In this document: one piece after another, positions 6,571-14,338 of the stretch
Layout: every line of letters begins with the position of its first letter
Numbering within the stretch: the stretch's first letter is position 1
NCBI GenBank assembly: GCA_031551455.1
Contig: JAVBNP010000250.1
Location: forward strand, 1 to 20,932
Length of the DNA stretch: 20,932 bases
From: JAIRLS01 sp031551455
Lineage (GTDB): Bacteria; Bacteroidota; Bacteroidia; Bacteroidales; UBA4181
Direction: 5' to 3'
Made by a program: the position numbers and the translations under genes
The notes under the pieces: model-generated
Told to the model about the DNA's origin: nothing
Database searches by the model: none
What the model saw: only the letters and a program-made list of their open reading frames with translations

Positions 6571-9177
6571 ATGTCGAAAATCAATGAACAAATTTCGGAT
6601 TCCGACTTTTTGAGTATGCAACATTTTAAGGAAGAACTCGAACAACTTCGAGAACAAGTAAATAATTTAACGCGCAGCGAAGCAAAATACAGGCATATTG
6701 CCGCACATGCCGCTGATGCCCTCCTTGTTATCAACAGGTCCGGGATGGTGGTCGAATGCATTAACGATTACGGCACGATTACGGATTTAAGGGAAGATCA
6801 AATTGCGGGACTTGCAGTATGGGACGTATATAAACGTATTCATTTGGAGGATTCTTTATACAAGCATCCTATGGGTATTGTTGATCTGCCGATTTTGTAT
6901 GAAACCGCCAAAAATGAAGGGAAAAGTATACAAACCATCACGACGCAGACGGGAGAAATTCATACGCAAGCGGAATATTTTTTGCTGAACGATAACGAAG
7001 AAAAGTATATCTGCATAGCCATCAGAGACATCACATTCGAACACATTCAAAAACATCATTTGGAACGTAATCGCGTGCGATTAAGAATGATGGTCAAGCA
7101 ACGTACGGAAGAATACGATGTGTTAAATCGCGAATTATTGAAAGTAAACGGCGAATTATCGCAACAAATTAAAGAAAAAGTCAAAGCTCAAGATCAATTG
7201 GCCGAAGTGGTTCGCGCGCAAACAATCGCTGACAGTGAATTACGTTTTAGGCACATTATCAACAAGCTGCAAGACGTGGTAATCATCACCAACGATGAAA
7301 ATGCCATTACGTATATTACGCCGTCGTGCGGAACCGCATACGGGTATACCGAGGAAGAATTGATGGGGCAATCGATATATTCTATCGTACATCCCGATGA
7401 CATTTCCAAGGTGAAAGTTTACATGAATTCGATTTTGCGACACGAAGAATTGACGGATTGCGTTTATCGCATTCGCCGAAAAAACGGTGAATGGGCAGAT
7501 GTGAAGGCGGTAACCGTAAACATGCTGAACGATCGACATATCAACGGCTACGTAACCACGTATACCGATATTACGGGACAAATAAAGGCACAACGACGCA
7601 TCGAGTATAATTTGGCCAAACAGCAACTGCTTAACCGCATATTGATTCCCATGCAGAAAAGCGAAAATATTTCCGAAACCGTCAACGACGCAATAACGGA
7701 AATAGGTCGATTTACCGACGTAAGCAGGGTTTTCATTTTTGAGACATCGCTCGACGGGAAAACCGCCGGTATGACGTACGAATGGTGTAATTCGGAGATT
7801 GCTCCCCGAAAAGATAAATTCGGTCAAATCTCTGCCGAGTTATTTAATCCTTGGAAAAATGATTTTTCCGACGGGATTATTGTTCGTTATCCCGGATCGA
7901 AAAATATTAATCCGTATTTGCTGGAAACACTTGTCGCGGATGATCAGAAAAGTTTCGTGTTGCTGCCTCTGTTTGTGAACGGAACCTTACGCGGACATAT
8001 CGGCTTTTCGGAACATCGTTCCAATCGCAATTGGACGCATGAAGAAGAAAGTCTTTTTATCAATTTCGCACAGATTATTTCGTCGGCGCTTCAGCGGCAA
8101 AAGTCGGAAAGGGCACAACAATTGTTGCAACAAGCGCTCAGCACGGTACTCGATAATATACCGATGTACATTTGCGTGATTGATAAGGAAAGTCGCGAAA
8201 TTCTCTTTGCCAATCGTGCGGTTCGAAATACCGAAGACAGTTTGATCGATATAAAGCAAAACATGACGGATACGGGTGATAATATCTTCGAGCACTACGA
8301 TCCGCAAACGGACAGTTGGACATATCGCATTTCGACTCCCATTACATGGATAGACGGTCGTTCGGTATCTCTTCGCACGATTGAAGACATTACCGAACGA
8401 AAAAAAATGGAATTGGAATTGTTCAAAGCAAAAGATCGGGCGGAAGAGTCGGACAAACTCAAATCAGCTTTTCTTGCTAACGTATCGCATGAGATTCGCA
8501 CGCCGATGAATGCCATCATCGGGTTTTCTCAACTTCTTTCCAAAGAAACAAAACCCGATGAACTGCAAAGATACGGCAATGTCATCAGTGAAAATTCTAA
8601 GGTGTTGCTTAAACTGATCGACGATATTATCGACATATCGAAAATAGAAGCGGGACAGATGGAAATCGTTCCGGGACCATGTAATCTGAACAACTTCTTC
8701 GATGAAATCAAGGTCTTTTATCGTAAGGAGATGCAACGATTAAATAAAGGCAAAGTGGAATTGGTGATCGACGAGCTTCCCTCCGAAATTACCATCATGA
8801 CCGACGGGGTTCGTCTGCTGCAAATATTGAGAAACTTGTTGGATAACGCACTAAGATACACGGATAAAGGTTTTATAAAGATGGGGTGTGCCATTTCGGA
8901 CGACGGATTTATTCGATTTTCCGTAGCCGATTCCGGCATCGGGATTCCGGAAAATCAACAACAAGTGATTTTCGAACGTTTCAGACAATTGGAACAATTA
9001 CGAAATTTGACCGGCACGGGATTGGGATTGGCAATCTCCCAAAGTTTGGCACGCATGTTGGGTGGGGATATGGGTGTTCGATCGACTGTCGGAGAGGGGT
9101 CCACATTCTTTTTCACCATCACGTACAAACCCGTCCAATATAATGTACCAAATACATCGGCTACATCACCGGCATAA
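6571..9177 (+). CDS. Soluble multi-PAS/GAF sensor histidine kinase
   Basis: Cytoplasmic two-component sensor kinase of 868 residues. Order of parts: N-terminal coil (about 15-38); a PAS-like domain (about 38-155); a long charged coiled coil (about 158-222); a typical PAS domain with YGYTEEELMGQSIYSIVHPDD and a PAC end (about 223-340); a GAF domain (about 345-505); a third, degenerate PAS domain (about 515-625); HisKA with His640 in the NVSHEIRTPMNAI motif; and HATPase_c with the N box around 755-762, DSGIGIP at 787-793 and GTGLGLAIS at 815-823. All catalytic motifs are intact. No membrane helix or signal peptide is seen, so it senses a cytoplasmic or diffusible cue, perhaps through PAS/GAF cofactors. 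It has no receiver or output domain and no response regulator lies nearby, so its partner is encoded elsewhere. The signal is unknown. Confidence 0.93.
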   Translation: MSKINEQISDSDFLSMQHFKEELEQLREQVNNLTRSEAKYRHIAAHAADALLVINRSGMVVECINDYGTITDLREDQIAGLAVWDVYKRIHLEDSLYKHPMGIVDLPILYETAKNEGKSIQTITTQTGEIHTQAEYFLLNDNEEKYICIAIRDITFEHIQKHHLERNRVRLRMMVKQRTEEYDVLNRELLKVNGELSQQIKEKVKAQDQLAEVVRAQTIADSELRFRHIINKLQDVVIITNDENAITYITPSCGTAYGYTEEELMGQSIYSIVHPDDISKVKVYMNSILRHEELTDCVYRIRRKNGEWADVKAVTVNMLNDRHINGYVTTYTDITGQIKAQRRIEYNLAKQQLLNRILIPMQKSENISETVNDAITEIGRFTDVSRVFIFETSLDGKTAGMTYEWCNSEIAPRKDKFGQISAELFNPWKNDFSDGIIVRYPGSKNINPYLLETLVADDQKSFVLLPLFVNGTLRGHIGFSEHRSNRNWTHEEESLFINFAQIISSALQRQKSERAQQLLQQALSTVLDNIPMYICVIDKESREILFANRAVRNTEDSLIDIKQNMTDTGDNIFEHYDPQTDSWTYRISTPITWIDGRSVSLRTIEDITERKKMELELFKAKDRAEESDKLKSAFLANVSHEIRTPMNAIIGFSQLLSKETKPDELQRYGNVISENSKVLLKLIDDIIDISKIEAGQMEIVPGPCNLNNFFDEIKVFYRKEMQRLNKGKVELVIDELPSEITIMTDGVRLLQILRNLLDNALRYTDKGFIKMGCAISDDGFIRFSVADSGIGIPENQQQVIFERFRQLEQLRNLTGTGLGLAISQSLARMLGGDMGVRSTVGEGSTFFFTITYKPVQYNVPNTSATSPA

Positions 9178-9221
9178 ATTTTGTGCCTCTTTTATTTATA
9201 TCAATAAAGAATTATAAGTAT

Positions 9222-9229
9222 TACATTCG
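9222..9229 (+). promoter_or_regulatory. Possible -7 element of the cysteine-repeat gene
   Basis: TACATTCG matches TAnnTTTG at all but one base and lies 29 bases before the ATG at 9259. No -33 box is evident, so co-transcription with the kinase, 81 bases upstream, remains possible. Confidence 0.25.
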
Positions 9230-9258
9230 TATCAAATTAATCATCAAAAGTAACAGCC

Positions 9259-9483
9259 ATGAAAAAAATTTTTGCAGTCGTAACGGTTTCTTTATTTCTC
9301 ACTGCAGTGTGTGCTCCGATAACAAGCGTATCAGCTCAAGAACCCGAAAAGAAGGAATGCACCAAAACCGAAAGTAAAGAATGTACAAAGACCGACAAGA
9401 AGGAATGTACCAAAACCGAGAAGGAATGTACGAAAGATGCAAAGAAAAGCGATAAGAAAGTTTCCAAAAAAGCTAAAAAATAA
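9259..9483 (+). CDS. Small secreted Lys/Glu/Cys/Thr repeat protein
   Basis: A 74-residue protein of unknown function that I do not recognise as a named family. It starts with a clear signal peptide (MKKIFAVVTVSLFLTAV, predicted cleavage after SVSA near residue 26). The mature part has almost no hydrophobic residues. It consists of four imperfect repeats KECTKTxx, with Cys at 34, 42, 50 and 57, then a Lys-rich tail (KKSDKKVSKKAKK). In DNA the repeats are 24, 24, 21 and 21 bases (9352-9441). The regular Cys spacing with Lys and Glu could bind metal, form disulfides or be cell-surface linked; this is inference. The sequence should be disordered when not ligated. It lies downstream of the kinase on the same strand and ends at a strong terminator. 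The intact signal peptide, repeat structure and terminator argue for a real gene despite its size. Confidence 0.8.
   Translation: MKKIFAVVTVSLFLTAVCAPITSVSAQEPEKKECTKTESKECTKTDKKECTKTEKECTKDAKKSDKKVSKKAKK
9352..9441 (+). repeat. In-frame minisatellite (24/24/21/21 bases) in the small secreted gene
   Basis: Four diverged tandem units begin at 9352, 9376, 9400 and 9421, each starting AA(A/G)GAATG and coding KECTK. The last two units lack one codon, which keeps the frame. Copy number could vary between strains. Confidence 0.8.
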
Positions 9484-9504
9484 TCGGATACTTTCCGTAA
9501 TCAA

Positions 9505-9540
9505 CAAAAAAGCGATGAAAGTCATCGCTTTTTTGTTTTT
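9505..9540 (+). terminator. Strong intrinsic terminator
   Basis: A 13-bp perfect stem (9505-9517 with 9523-9535, core AGCGATG/CATCGCT) with a 5-base loop, ending in six T, G and five T. It lies 21 bases after the stop of the small secreted gene. The A/T-rich arms also allow function on the minus strand. Confidence 0.9.
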
Positions 9541-9552
9541 TATATTATTGGG

Positions 9553-9712
9553 GCCAATCAGCCCGAATATCACAGAACTTTTAACCGTTTGTCCTTTCTT
9601 CAAGGTGACACGTTCATTGGTGAAAGGTTTTCCGTAAAACGGCTCCGAACCCGTGTTGTCGTAATCGGCAACGAGAAATTGAATACGCCTGTCCTACAAC
9701 CAAGCAGACAAA
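9553..9712 (-). pseudogene. Decayed copy of the 3' end of the GH2 glycosidase gene
   Basis: On the minus strand this stretch reads as about 50 residues closely matching the C-terminus of the GH2 protein encoded at 11236-14166. It includes RIQFLVADYDNTGSEPFYG and then KPFTNER, with KKGQTVK near its end. A 32-base block (core GGTTTTCCGTAAAACGG) is identical in both copies. The copy is dead: an in-frame TAG at 9694-9696 stands where the intact gene has CAG, the final Trp and stop codon are replaced (GLIGPN in place of ELIW), and there is no upstream coding part. It is either the last trace of a tandem GH2 paralogue or a partial duplication left when DNA was inserted. With the functional 3' end it forms a direct repeat around the gene at 9938-11176. 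Confidence 0.88.
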
Positions 9713-9728
9713 AATGTGATATTCAGTT

Positions 9729-9753
9729 CCACCGAGTCCGCAGAACTCGGTGG
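9729..9753. terminator. GC-rich hairpin beside the GH2 remnant
   Basis: CCACCGAGT (9729-9737) pairs perfectly with ACTCGGTGG (9745-9753) across a 7-base loop. No T tract follows on either strand. It may be an old terminator; the rest of 9754-9937 shows no supported element. Confidence 0.4.
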
Positions 9754-9937
9754 TAATACTATTCAATTATAACATGACTCGTTGACTTTTTATCCCGGCA
9801 CAACCTTCATCAAAATTTTCGAAAAACAATGTTACATTTTTTGTCTTCGATTGTCTTAATTGAGTGACATTTATAGTGTCTATTGCACAAATCGCATATC
9901 AATTAATGGTTATAATTCAACACATAAATCTGATGAA

Positions 9938-11176
9938 ATGAAAAAAATAGTTTTTATCATCTTAGGCTTATTTTCCATCTCCGTTCAAGCACAACAATCA
10001 TTCTCAGAAGCATGTGATTTACCGGGTTACGATTGTAATCAAAGAGGATTTAAGAATATTAATAAAAATGAATTAATCATCGTTTTACCCAATGATTCAT
10101 CAGACATTTTATCTGTAAACTTCAAAAAATATATTAAATCTACGGGGAAAATAAAAACAGAATCTCAACTCCGGAAAAACGATTTTAGAAAAGCTTTATG
10201 GATTTTAGGGCCGATCAATCTTTATTCAAACTGGGACAGATTTGAATTGCCTGTAAAGAAAGTAAATAAAGGATTTAAAATAAAAGAGTTTGCATTTACC
10301 GATTCTTTAGACGGCTTTAATTACATAACCGATTCTCTAACAAACCCGTTGAGAATCGTTGTTTCCGGCAATAGCCCGGAAGCATTTGAACAAGCAAACA
10401 AGATGCATAAGTTCGGTTTTGAATATGCCGTGTTAAGGGATGATTTACCCATATTCATTGGCGATGAAACAAAAAGCGCAAACCTCGACTCGATCAGGAA
10501 AAATCATTATGATATCAAAGAGAGTAAGTATTTCACATTCATGTTATCTAAGAGCCTGCCCGATGAAATCGGTAAAAAATTAACCAATGAAACATTACAA
10601 AAATACGATATACATGTCGAACGATTTGTTGACAGGATGGAACTGGATTTACCGGTTCATAAAATCATCTTATATATACATGCCGATCAGGAAGAAATTA
10701 CATATAACAGCGGCTTGTTTATCGTATTATGCAGTCCGGGCTCATCAATAGGCGGGTTTGTTACCGGAAGTATTATTCACAGCACGGGATTGGAATCGGT
10801 AGAGCATGAAGCTAATCACCGGCTTTTTGATCAAGTGAATAAGAAAGCGCCGATTTTCCTCGCGGAAGGAATTCAGAAATGGTATGAATTTTCAAATGAC
10901 GATGAATTGAAGAAAAAAGGATTCCTCAAAGCAAAAGAGTTTATTAATGAAGATTTGACTGGGGTAATTCTCGGAACTTCTCAATTCTTTCAAGAAGATA
11001 AATATTATCTGATTTCCGGAATATTTGCAGATTATCTGCTAAGTAAATACGGCCTGAATAAATTCAAGGCAGTTTATAAATATCAACAGAGTGAAATGGA
11101 TCTCGGATTTGAAAAAACATATGAAAAACCATTGTCCGTAATTCTCCAAGATTATAAAACATGGTTATTGGAATGA
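9938..11176 (+). CDS. Secreted gluzincin-like zinc metallopeptidase (HEANH motif)
   Basis: A 412-residue exported protein that I predict to be a zinc peptidase of the gluzincin / peptidase-MA type. A signal peptide (MKKIVFIILGLFSISVQA) begins at 9938. The frame is open up to an ATG at 9860, but that extension has no signal features, so 9938 is preferred. The key motif is HEANH: His290 and His294 as zinc ligands, Glu291 as the base. It is followed after 15 residues by FLAEGIQKWYE, where Glu310 fits the third ligand. The C-terminal FEKTYEKPLSVILQDYKTWL resembles the end of other peptidase-MA proteins. No close named family was recognised, and the N-terminal 280 residues are unassigned. The gene is visibly more AT-rich than both flanks and lies between two copies of the GH2 3' end, which suggests insertion or transfer. 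Substrate is unknown. Confidence 0.72.
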   Translation: MKKIVFIILGLFSISVQAQQSFSEACDLPGYDCNQRGFKNINKNELIIVLPNDSSDILSVNFKKYIKSTGKIKTESQLRKNDFRKALWILGPINLYSNWDRFELPVKKVNKGFKIKEFAFTDSLDGFNYITDSLTNPLRIVVSGNSPEAFEQANKMHKFGFEYAVLRDDLPIFIGDETKSANLDSIRKNHYDIKESKYFTFMLSKSLPDEIGKKLTNETLQKYDIHVERFVDRMELDLPVHKIILYIHADQEEITYNSGLFIVLCSPGSSIGGFVTGSIIHSTGLESVEHEANHRLFDQVNKKAPIFLAEGIQKWYEFSNDDELKKKGFLKAKEFINEDLTGVILGTSQFFQEDKYYLISGIFADYLLSKYGLNKFKAVYKYQQSEMDLGFEKTYEKPLSVILQDYKTWLLE

Positions 11177-11235
11177 TATGAATGTTTTTTCTTATACCTT
11201 ACGACAAAGCTTACATATCGTTCCCGATTTGTCCG

Positions 11236-14166
11236 TCACCAAATCAATTCGAACATCACGGATCCCTTCACCGTTTGTCCTTTTTTCAAGGTGATTCGTT
11301 CGTTGGTGAAAGGTTTTCCGTAAAACGGCTCCGAGCCCGTGTTGTCGTAATCGGCCACGAGAAATTGAATACGTCCGTCCTGCAACCAAGCACGAACGGT
11401 TTGTTCTCCGCGTCCGCGAACCCGGATTCCGTTGCCGTCGCCATCGGTCAACCGAGCTTCTTTAATTTGCTTTTTGGAAGAACGAAAATCGATCGAACCG
11501 AGAATATTTGCATCATCCTTCCAATTTCCCCGCGGCGTTTCGCGCCATGCTTCCGTCTCGTAAAGCGGTCGGGCATTCAAAACGGCCGTTCCCCGAAGAC
11601 GGGCAATGTCGTCGGCGGGATACACGGAAAATTCCCCTCTCCGATCCCATCGCAGTTCCCGCATGCTCGGCGGCAATTGAAACAACATGCCGTATTGGCG
11701 GGGACGAACATCCTCGCCGAGCGTCACTTCGTAATCCAACCGAACGCCGGCATCGTCGGGAGAAAAATAATAAATCAATTTTCCCTCGGCGCCCCGATGA
11801 TAAGATGCGTTTACCTCGACAATAACCCGGTTTCTTTCTTTGCGCCAAACAATCTTTTCGGCAAACAGGGTATACATCGGATAATTTTTCACGGGATAAA
11901 TATTGCCTTGATAAGTTTCGCCCGCCACGTTCGGCTTACCTCCGTCGTCGGCATTCATCGGAACAACACAAAAAACGGGACCTTGCGTTAATACGGTTTT
12001 GCCTTTCACGACGGCATGCGTGATCAAGCCCGTTTCCTTGGCAATAACGTAACGAGTGAATCGATCTTTCGCATCAGCAATTTGATCCTCCAAGGTAACA
12101 ATCACGGCATCCTCCGTTTCGACGACATCGACGGGATAATATAATGCCATCGAAACGTAATCGGAATCGCCGATAATTTCCTCCGCACAAACGAAACCCC
12201 GCGGATCGGTCACGCGAACGTATGCATTCAAATACTCGGGACCCGAAACAGGCATGGTAAAAGTTTCCGTTTTACGGGGTGCCAACCGAACCGTCACCGG
12301 TTCAGTCTTCTCCCCTTCCCTGCCGACTTCGATTTTCGTCATGCTCAGATCGGTAAAATCATATCGGTTTTCGATGGTCAAGGTCATCAAAGACTTTCCG
12401 TCCTTATCTTTCGAGAATTTCGCATCCTTGATGCGTACCGGAGCGTATGCGTGTTTCATAGCCGTATATTCGGGTTTGGTGCGACGCCATCCGTCGATGA
12501 CGCCCCACGGACCGTATCCCGAAATACGCCCGTCGGATAAATGAAATATATCGTCGATCCCGCTCCATAAAGCTCCGCCGATGCAAGCATCCGCATTATA
12601 AACAGCATCGTACATTTGCACCAACGGTTTTCCGTATGCCGCCCGCACTCCCGGATCGGTCACCAATTCGGCGCGATTGTAGCACGACAGATGCGCATAT
12701 TCGCCGAAAAGAACGGGACGGCTCATCGTGTCGAACGTTGCGAGATCATTGATCCCCGGATAATGATAATTGGCGATATCGGCACGGCTTCCCGCATTGT
12801 TGAAATCGCCCGTACATTGATCGTGAAAACATACGGGACGCGAAGAATCCCATTCTTTTATCGCCTTTGTCACTTTTTCCCACAAGGGCGACCAGCGTGA
12901 CTCGTTGCCCGGCGACCAAACAATAACGGAAGGATGATGACGATTGGCTGCGATATTGTCGGCATTGGCACGCATCATATACGGCAGAAACTTTTCATCC
13001 AAATAATCCCACTCCTTCCATATCGGAGAAGCATGGTGTTGTATCCAAGTGAGCGCCGACTCGCATTCGACAAACAGTCCCAACTCGTCGCAAGCGTCGA
13101 GAAACTCTTCCGAAGGCGGATAATGCGACGTACGAATGTAATTGCAGTTACCGGCGCGAAACAGTTCCGCATCGCGACGACAGAGTTCGGGAGTGAGGCT
13201 GCGCCCGCGCAAAGGGTGCACTTCGTGACGATTGACTCCTTTCAGCTTCACCGGCCGTCCGTTTACCGTCAACTTGTTCCCGCGAATTTCCACTTGCCGC
13301 AAACCCACACGCCGGACATTTTCCTGCACCGCGGAACCGTTAACGTAAAGTTTCGTTCGGAGTTGATATAAATACGGTTGCTCGGGATCCCATAGCCGCG
13401 CGTTTTTTACTTTTATTACGGCATCGGCCGTATTTTTCGATCCAACCTTCACGCGGGTGCGACCGACTATTTTACCGTCTTCGTTCGTCAATTCGTATTC
13501 CGCAACGGCGCCGGACTTTTGAGTGCCCTCATATGCCACGGTCGCATGAATCCGAAGTACGGCGTTTTCATGGTTTTTGTCCAAAAGAGTAACCGCGTCC
13601 GTACTTGCAACATTGGTTTCGGGTAAAGCAAAAAGCGTAACCTTACGTACCAAACCTCCCACGGTGTGGGTGGCATATTGCGAGATACACCCCATGCGAT
13701 CGCTGATCGTCCATGCTTTGACATCCACCCGTAATTCGTTACTTCCCTTCCGTACGGCATCCGTGATATCCAATTCGAAAGGTACCATTCCGCCTTCGTG
13801 TTCCCCGACATCTTTACCGTTGACCTTTACCGAACCGTACGAACTGACGCCGTCAAAAAGTATCTTGATGCGTTTTCCCGTCCAATCGTCGGGCAAATCG
13901 AACATACGAGTATACACGGCCGTCTCGCCTTCGGGAACTTCGAAATCCTGCATGGCCCATTCGCCGGGAACTTCAATCGGACTTTCTTTAATCCCGTTCG
14001 TTTGAAATGTCCATGTACCGTTAAGTGACATGATGCAACTTTCCGTATCTTTTACCCTTTCCGGTTGAGGCGACAATCGGGGAAGATCCGATGCCGAAAT
14101 ATCCATTGAAAAGCAAATTAAAAGAATTGTGAATGAAAGGTGAAGAAATTTCATGGTAAGATTCAT
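11236..14166 (-). CDS. Secreted GH2 beta-glycosidase (beta-galactosidase/glucuronidase type)
   Basis: Family GH2 retaining exo-glycosidase, 976 residues, probably periplasmic. The N-terminus has a signal peptide (KFLHLSFTILLICFSMDISAS); a second ATG at 14154 would also serve. Then come the jelly-roll sugar-binding domain (SLNGTWTF, about 47-185), an immunoglobulin-like domain (about 190-300), the TIM barrel starting near GVNRHEVHPLRGRS, and C-terminal beta domains (about 600-976). The acid/base is Glu422 in SPGNESRW and the nucleophile is Glu489 in VLFGEYAHLS. It releases a terminal beta-linked sugar; galactose or glucuronic acid are the main options and cannot be separated here. It is divergent from folD, with an ideal promoter at 14192-14223. 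Its lyase and GH88 neighbours suggest late steps of uronic-acid polysaccharide breakdown. A broken copy of its 3' end lies at 9553-9712. Confidence 0.93.
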   Translation of the reverse strand: MNLTMKFLHLSFTILLICFSMDISASDLPRLSPQPERVKDTESCIMSLNGTWTFQTNGIKESPIEVPGEWAMQDFEVPEGETAVYTRMFDLPDDWTGKRIKILFDGVSSYGSVKVNGKDVGEHEGGMVPFELDITDAVRKGSNELRVDVKAWTISDRMGCISQYATHTVGGLVRKVTLFALPETNVASTDAVTLLDKNHENAVLRIHATVAYEGTQKSGAVAEYELTNEDGKIVGRTRVKVGSKNTADAVIKVKNARLWDPEQPYLYQLRTKLYVNGSAVQENVRRVGLRQVEIRGNKLTVNGRPVKLKGVNRHEVHPLRGRSLTPELCRRDAELFRAGNCNYIRTSHYPPSEEFLDACDELGLFVECESALTWIQHHASPIWKEWDYLDEKFLPYMMRANADNIAANRHHPSVIVWSPGNESRWSPLWEKVTKAIKEWDSSRPVCFHDQCTGDFNNAGSRADIANYHYPGINDLATFDTMSRPVLFGEYAHLSCYNRAELVTDPGVRAAYGKPLVQMYDAVYNADACIGGALWSGIDDIFHLSDGRISGYGPWGVIDGWRRTKPEYTAMKHAYAPVRIKDAKFSKDKDGKSLMTLTIENRYDFTDLSMTKIEVGREGEKTEPVTVRLAPRKTETFTMPVSGPEYLNAYVRVTDPRGFVCAEEIIGDSDYVSMALYYPVDVVETEDAVIVTLEDQIADAKDRFTRYVIAKETGLITHAVVKGKTVLTQGPVFCVVPMNADDGGKPNVAGETYQGNIYPVKNYPMYTLFAEKIVWRKERNRVIVEVNASYHRGAEGKLIYYFSPDDAGVRLDYEVTLGEDVRPRQYGMLFQLPPSMRELRWDRRGEFSVYPADDIARLRGTAVLNARPLYETEAWRETPRGNWKDDANILGSIDFRSSKKQIKEARLTDGDGNGIRVRGRGEQTVRAWLQDGRIQFLVADYDNTGSEPFYGKPFTNERITLKKGQTVKGSVMFELIW

Positions 14167-14191
14167 TTTAGATTATCCCGAGAACTGAAGG

Positions 14192-14223
14192 CAAATGTAT
14201 GATTTATCCCTTGATTGCCCAAA
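14192..14223 (-). promoter_or_regulatory. Bacteroidetes-type promoter of the GH2 gene
   Basis: On the minus strand TTTG (14220-14223), 20 bases, then TACATTTG (14192-14199): an exact -33/-7 consensus match. Transcription would start about 20 bases before the ATG at 14166. Confidence 0.8.
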
Positions 14224-14274
14224 CCTTTTCGGGACACTCGAAAATTACCGAACCATGATTCTTCAATAAATTGT

Positions 14275-14282
14275 TATTTTTG
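14275..14282 (+). promoter_or_regulatory. Probable -7 element of folD
   Basis: TATTTTTG matches TAnnTTTG exactly, 56 bases before the folD start. The -33 box is not recognisable. It would drive transcription divergent from the GH2 promoter. Confidence 0.45.
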
Positions 14283-14303
14283 TAACAGATAATAAAAACA
14301 TAT

Positions 14304-14319
14304 CCGGTTTACGAACCGG
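14304..14319 (+). other. Short hairpin in the folD leader
   Basis: CCGGTT (14304-14309) pairs with AACCGG (14314-14319) over a TACG loop, ending 19 bases before the start codon. It could affect translation; no riboswitch class fits. Confidence 0.3.
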
Positions 14320-14338
14320 TAAACTCAAAAACAACACG

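Noticed and set aside
7240..7827. 195-codon minus-strand frame inside the kinase gene
   Set aside because: Antisense to well-defined PAS and GAF coding sequence; no domain signature or promoter.
9352..9441. CRISPR-like repeat array
   Set aside because: The units are contiguous, in frame and coding, with no spacers.
9331..9603. 90-codon minus-strand frame over the cysteine-repeat gene and terminator
   Set aside because: Its first residues are the GH2 remnant (KKGQTVK) and the rest is antisense to the repeat gene and terminator, so it is not a gene.
9860..9937. 26-residue N-terminal extension of the metallopeptidase
   Set aside because: The extension is polar and would bury the signal peptide inside the protein; the ATG at 9938 gives a normal export signal.
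11182..11991. 269-codon plus-strand frame directly after the metallopeptidase gene
   Set aside because: It is antisense to the GH2 C-terminal domains, starts by chance at the gene junction and shows no family signature.
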